Assembly (NCBI GenBank): GCA_025054575.1
Contig: JANWZN010000021.1
Location: 1-32,354, forward strand
Length of the DNA stretch: 32,354 bases
Direction of reading: 5' to 3'
Source: Geminicoccaceae bacterium
GTDB lineage: Bacteria > Pseudomonadota > Alphaproteobacteria > Geminicoccales > Geminicoccaceae
Made by a program: the position numbers and the translations under genes. The notes under the pieces are model-generated. The model searched no databases and was not told the origin of the DNA. It saw only the letters and a list, made by a program, of their open reading frames with translations. Positions 29,923 to 32,354 of this stretch are shown piece by piece; the stretch's first letter is position 1; every line of letters begins with the position of its first letter.

Positions 29923-31127
29923 GCCGATCTCGGCTCCTCGCGGCCCTCCTCCTCGCGCTCCTGCTCGCAGCGGGCGGGCTCTTCTGGTGGTGGACGCGGC
30001 CGGTGCCACCGGCCGAGCCCGCGCTCGTGTTGCGCCCTGCCCGTTTCGCCGAGCTCCCGGGCTGGAGCGAGGACGATCCGCGTCCCGCACTCGAGGCCTT
30101 CGCCCGCTCCTGCCGCGCGCTCGCACGGCGGCCCCCGAACGAGCCCCTGGGCCGCGATCCCGCGCTCGGCCGGGTCGCCGATTGGCAGGCTATCTGCGCG
30201 GCCCTGAGCGCGCCGTTCGCCGATGCCGCGGGGGCGCGGCGAGCCCTGGAGGAACGTTTCCGCCCCTGGCTCGCCACCGATCGCGGCGGAAGCGAGGGCC
30301 TGTTCACCGGCTATTTCGAGCCGCTCCTGGAGGGCGCTCTGGCACCCGACCCGGTCTACCGCTACCCGCTCTACGGCCGTCCGGAGGATCTCGTCACGGT
30401 CGAGCTCGGCCGTTTCGATCCCTCGCTCGAGGGGCGGCGGATCGCCGGCCGGGTCGAGCGCGGCCGCCTCGTGCCCTATCCCACCCGCGCCGAGATCGAC
30501 GGCGGCGCACTCGCCGGTCGCGGGCTCGAGCTCGCCTGGGTCGCCGACCCGGTCGCCCTCTTCTTCCTCCACGTCCAGGGTTCGGGTCGGATCCGGCTCG
30601 CCGAGGGCGGCGAGCTCCGGGTCGGCTACGCCGACCAGAACGGCCATCCCTATCGCGCGATCGGCCGCGACCTCGTCGAGATGGGGGCCCTCGCCCGCGA
30701 GGAGGTCTCGATGCAGCGCATCAAGGCCTGGCTCGCGGCCCATCCCGAGCGGACCTTCGAGCTCCTGCACAAGAACCCGTCCTACGTCTTCTTCCGCAGG
30801 CTCGAACTGGAGCCGGGTGCACCCGGGCCGCCGGGCTCGCAGGGTGTGCCCTTGACCCCCGGGCGCTCGCTCGCGGTCGATCGTCGGTTCGTACCGCTGG
30901 GCGTACCCTTGTGGCTCGATACCATCGCGCCCTTCCCCGAGGGCGAGGGGCCGCTCCGCCGGCTGGTCGTGGCCCAGGATACGGGCGGGGCGATCCGCGG
31001 GCCGGTGCGCGGCGATGTCTTCTGGGGCTCGGGACCCGAGGCCGAGCACGCGGCCGGCCACATGAAAAGCCGCGGCCGGTACTGGCTCTTGTTGCCGAAG
31101 GGCCTCGACCCCACCCGAAGCGAATGA
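29919..31127 (+). CDS. mltA: Membrane-bound lytic murein transglycosylase A
   Basis: MltA cleaves the glycan strands of peptidoglycan in the periplasm, leaving 1,6-anhydromuramic ends. The 402-residue protein starts with a membrane or signal segment (about 6-26). No lipobox cysteine is evident, so it is probably anchored or exported without lipidation, unlike E. coli MltA. The catalytic domain has GLFTGYFEPLLEG, LAWVADPVALFFLHVQGSGRI, GYADQNGHPYRAIGRDLVE and the 3D-domain aspartates in VVAQDTGGAIRGPVRGDVFWG, whose last Asp is catalytic in the family. The GTG at 29919 overlaps the Tim44-domain stop in a GTGA. Neighbourhood with Tim44-domain and secB genes is common in Alphaproteobacteria. Confidence 0.95.
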   Translation: MSRSRLLAALLLALLLAAGGLFWWWTRPVPPAEPALVLRPARFAELPGWSEDDPRPALEAFARSCRALARRPPNEPLGRDPALGRVADWQAICAALSAPFADAAGARRALEERFRPWLATDRGGSEGLFTGYFEPLLEGALAPDPVYRYPLYGRPEDLVTVELGRFDPSLEGRRIAGRVERGRLVPYPTRAEIDGGALAGRGLELAWVADPVALFFLHVQGSGRIRLAEGGELRVGYADQNGHPYRAIGRDLVEMGALAREEVSMQRIKAWLAAHPERTFELLHKNPSYVFFRRLELEPGAPGPPGSQGVPLTPGRSLAVDRRFVPLGVPLWLDTIAPFPEGEGPLRRLVVAQDTGGAIRGPVRGDVFWGSGPEAEHAAGHMKSRGRYWLLLPKGLDPTRSE

Positions 31128-31171
31128 TCCGGTCCGCAGCCGGCGTGCTCCAACGCGAGCCCGCTTGGTCG

Positions 31172-31205
31172 AACAAAACGGGGCGAGGCCGGGCGGCCTC
31201 GCCCC
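31172..31205 (-). terminator. Intrinsic terminator of the cytochrome c peroxidase gene
   Basis: A perfect 11-base stem (31180-31190 with 31195-31205) closes a 4-base loop. On the minus strand it is followed by GTTTTGTT, a U-rich tract. It lies 17 bases past the peroxidase stop. It may also slow plus-strand transcription from mltA, although no T-run follows on that strand. Confidence 0.85.
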
Positions 31206-31221
31206 CTACCCGCCGGTCGGC

Positions 31222-32268
31222 TCAGCGGACCTCGGCCGTCGGCCGTGGCGTGGCCCCCGTCTCGGGCGGCAGGATCGGATAGACCACCGTGGGCGGCGTG
31301 CCGGTCAGGCTCTCGAGGAAGGCCACGATCCGCTCGACCTGAGCGTCGTTCAGCTCCTGGCCGAGCTGGGCGGTGCCCATGATCGCGACCGCCTGGCGCA
31401 GATCCCAGACCTGGCCGGAGTGGAAGTAGGGTGCCGTGAGCGCGATGTTGCGCAAGGGCGACGCGCGGAAAACGTAATCGTCGCCCGGGGTGCGCGTGAC
31501 CATGAAGCGGCCCTTGTCGGTCTCGGGCAGCACTTCCGCACCCGGCCGCTGGAGCACGCCGAACGGATAATAGCCGTGGCCGCCGACGTTGACGCCGTTA
31601 TGGCAGGCGACACAGCCCGTGTCCATGAACAGAGCGAGCCCCTCCTTTTGCGCCGGAGTCAGCGATTCCTCGTCACCGTTCAGATAGGCATCGAACGGTG
31701 CGGGCGTCAGCAAGGTGGCCTCGAACGCCTCGATGGCCTTGGCCATGTTGTCGAAGGTCACCGAGTCCTTCTCGCCCGGGAACGCCGCCGCGAACCACTG
31801 GACGTATTGCGGCATCGACTTCAGGGTCGCGACCACGCGTTCGGGCGTGTTGGCCATCTCCACGCTCGCCTGGATCGGGCCCTTGGCCTGTTCCTTGAGA
31901 TCGGCGGCCCGCCCGTCCCAGAACTGCGCCTCGTTGAACACGGCGTTGAACACCGTCGGTGCGTTGCGCGGACCTTTCTGCCAGCCGTGACCGATCGAGG
32001 TCGGCAAATTGTCGTCGCCCCCGGTCGCCAAATTGTGGCAGGAGTTGCAAGAGAAGACGCCCGAGGCCGACAAGCGCGGGTCGAAGAACAGGGCTTTGCC
32101 GAGCTCGATCTTCTCCTTCGTGATCCGGTTGTCCTTGACCGCGGGCAGGGTCGAGGGCAGCGGCCTGAATTGCTCCAGAGCGCGCTGGCGCAGCTCGCTC
32201 GCATCTACCGGCGCCGTCGTGGCGAGCAGGCCCGCGAGCGTGGCGGCTGCGAAGGCGGGAATACGCAT
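31222..32268 (-). CDS. ccpA: Di-heme cytochrome c peroxidase
   Basis: A 348-residue periplasmic enzyme that reduces hydrogen peroxide with electrons from cytochrome c. The signal peptide is residues 1-23 (cleavage near VDAS-EL). Two heme c sites are visible: C74-C77-H78 (CNSCH, the peroxidatic heme) and C219-C222-H223 (CVACH, the electron-transfer heme). W96 lies in HGWQKGPRNAPTVFNA, the conserved inter-heme region. MGTAQLG at 297-303 and SPLRNIALTAPYFHSG at 270-285 fit bacterial CcpA and not MauG. The start ATG 32268 follows AGGAAGGAG. Upstream is a perfect FNR-type box, so expression under low oxygen is likely. Confidence 0.95.
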   Translation of the reverse strand: MRIPAFAAATLAGLLATTAPVDASELRQRALEQFRPLPSTLPAVKDNRITKEKIELGKALFFDPRLSASGVFSCNSCHNLATGGDDNLPTSIGHGWQKGPRNAPTVFNAVFNEAQFWDGRAADLKEQAKGPIQASVEMANTPERVVATLKSMPQYVQWFAAAFPGEKDSVTFDNMAKAIEAFEATLLTPAPFDAYLNGDEESLTPAQKEGLALFMDTGCVACHNGVNVGGHGYYPFGVLQRPGAEVLPETDKGRFMVTRTPGDDYVFRASPLRNIALTAPYFHSGQVWDLRQAVAIMGTAQLGQELNDAQVERIVAFLESLTGTPPTVVYPILPPETGATPRPTAEVR

Positions 32269-32297
32269 GCCGGATCTCCTTCCTTGGAGGCCGCCGG

Positions 32298-32338
32298 AAT
32301 GTAGAGTAGACTCGCGGACCCGCTTTGATTTGAATCAA
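32298..32338 (-). promoter_or_regulatory. FNR/FnrL box and class II promoter for ccpA
   Basis: TTGAT TTGA ATCAA at 32325-32338 is a perfect match to the FNR-family consensus TTGAT-N4-ATCAA. A -10-like TACATT on the minus strand (32303-32298) is placed so that a start near 32290 puts the box centre near -41.5, the usual class II activator position. The ATG of the peroxidase follows at 32268. A CRP/Dnr-type relative could use the same site. Confidence 0.75.
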
Positions 32339-32354
32339 TGATCGCCCGACACGG

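Overview
The window is a very GC-rich, gene-dense stretch of bacterial chromosome that looks alphaproteobacterial. The evidence is gene order as much as gene content: an aa3 oxidase cluster in the order ctaC-ctaD-ctaB-coxF-ctaG-ctaE-DUF983-surf1, a MarR/OmpR pair like PetP/PetR, secB near a Tim44-domain gene and mltA, maf-coaE-dnaQ, and a DUF1150 protein. I cannot place it below class with confidence; a Rhodospirillales-like or deep-branching lineage is a guess. Nearly everything is housekeeping or respiratory chromosome. I see no phage, transposon, CRISPR array, tRNA or rRNA.

Layout. 1-285 (-): C-terminal part of a SufS cysteine desulfurase whose N-terminal part is absent, because gltB starts at 300. 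300-4832 (+): glutamate synthase large subunit, without gltD beside it. 4843-8150 (-): ubiA, ycjX and ycjF, tightly packed. 8139-8930 (+): rsmE, whose likely TTG start overlaps the ubiA start. 9052-11920 (-): an exported SUOX-fold protein followed by a membrane PAS-GGDEF-EAL protein. 12177-20728 (+): cytochrome c oxidase structural and assembly genes, ending with heme A synthase and an overlapping M32 carboxypeptidase. 20738-24034 (-): NADP isocitrate dehydrogenase, dnaQ, coaE and a Maf protein. 24096-24308 (+): DUF1150. 24425-26962 (-): marR, ompR-type regulator and EnvZ-like kinase. 27079-27945 (+): ilvE. 27996-29066 (-): secB and a histidine phosphatase. 29233-31127 (+): Tim44-domain protein and mltA. 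31222-32268 (-): di-heme cytochrome c peroxidase, with a clear terminator and a perfect FNR-type box.

How the genes work together. The centre is a self-contained kit for an aa3 oxidase: subunits I, II and III, heme O synthase, heme A synthase, copper insertion (CtaG), SURF1, CoxF and DUF983. The peroxidase at the right end is also respiratory and appears to be under oxygen control through FNR. The SUOX-fold/GGDEF-EAL pair diverges from the oxidase cluster. It is the part of the window most suggestive of an uncharacterised circuit, linking a periplasmic, possibly redox-related signal to cyclic-di-GMP.

No stretch above about 300 bases lacks a gene; the longest gap is 11921-12176, described below. 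Many very long antisense frames are open here because of codon composition and were rejected. I did not find a convincing wholly new system; the most useful leads are in the findings.
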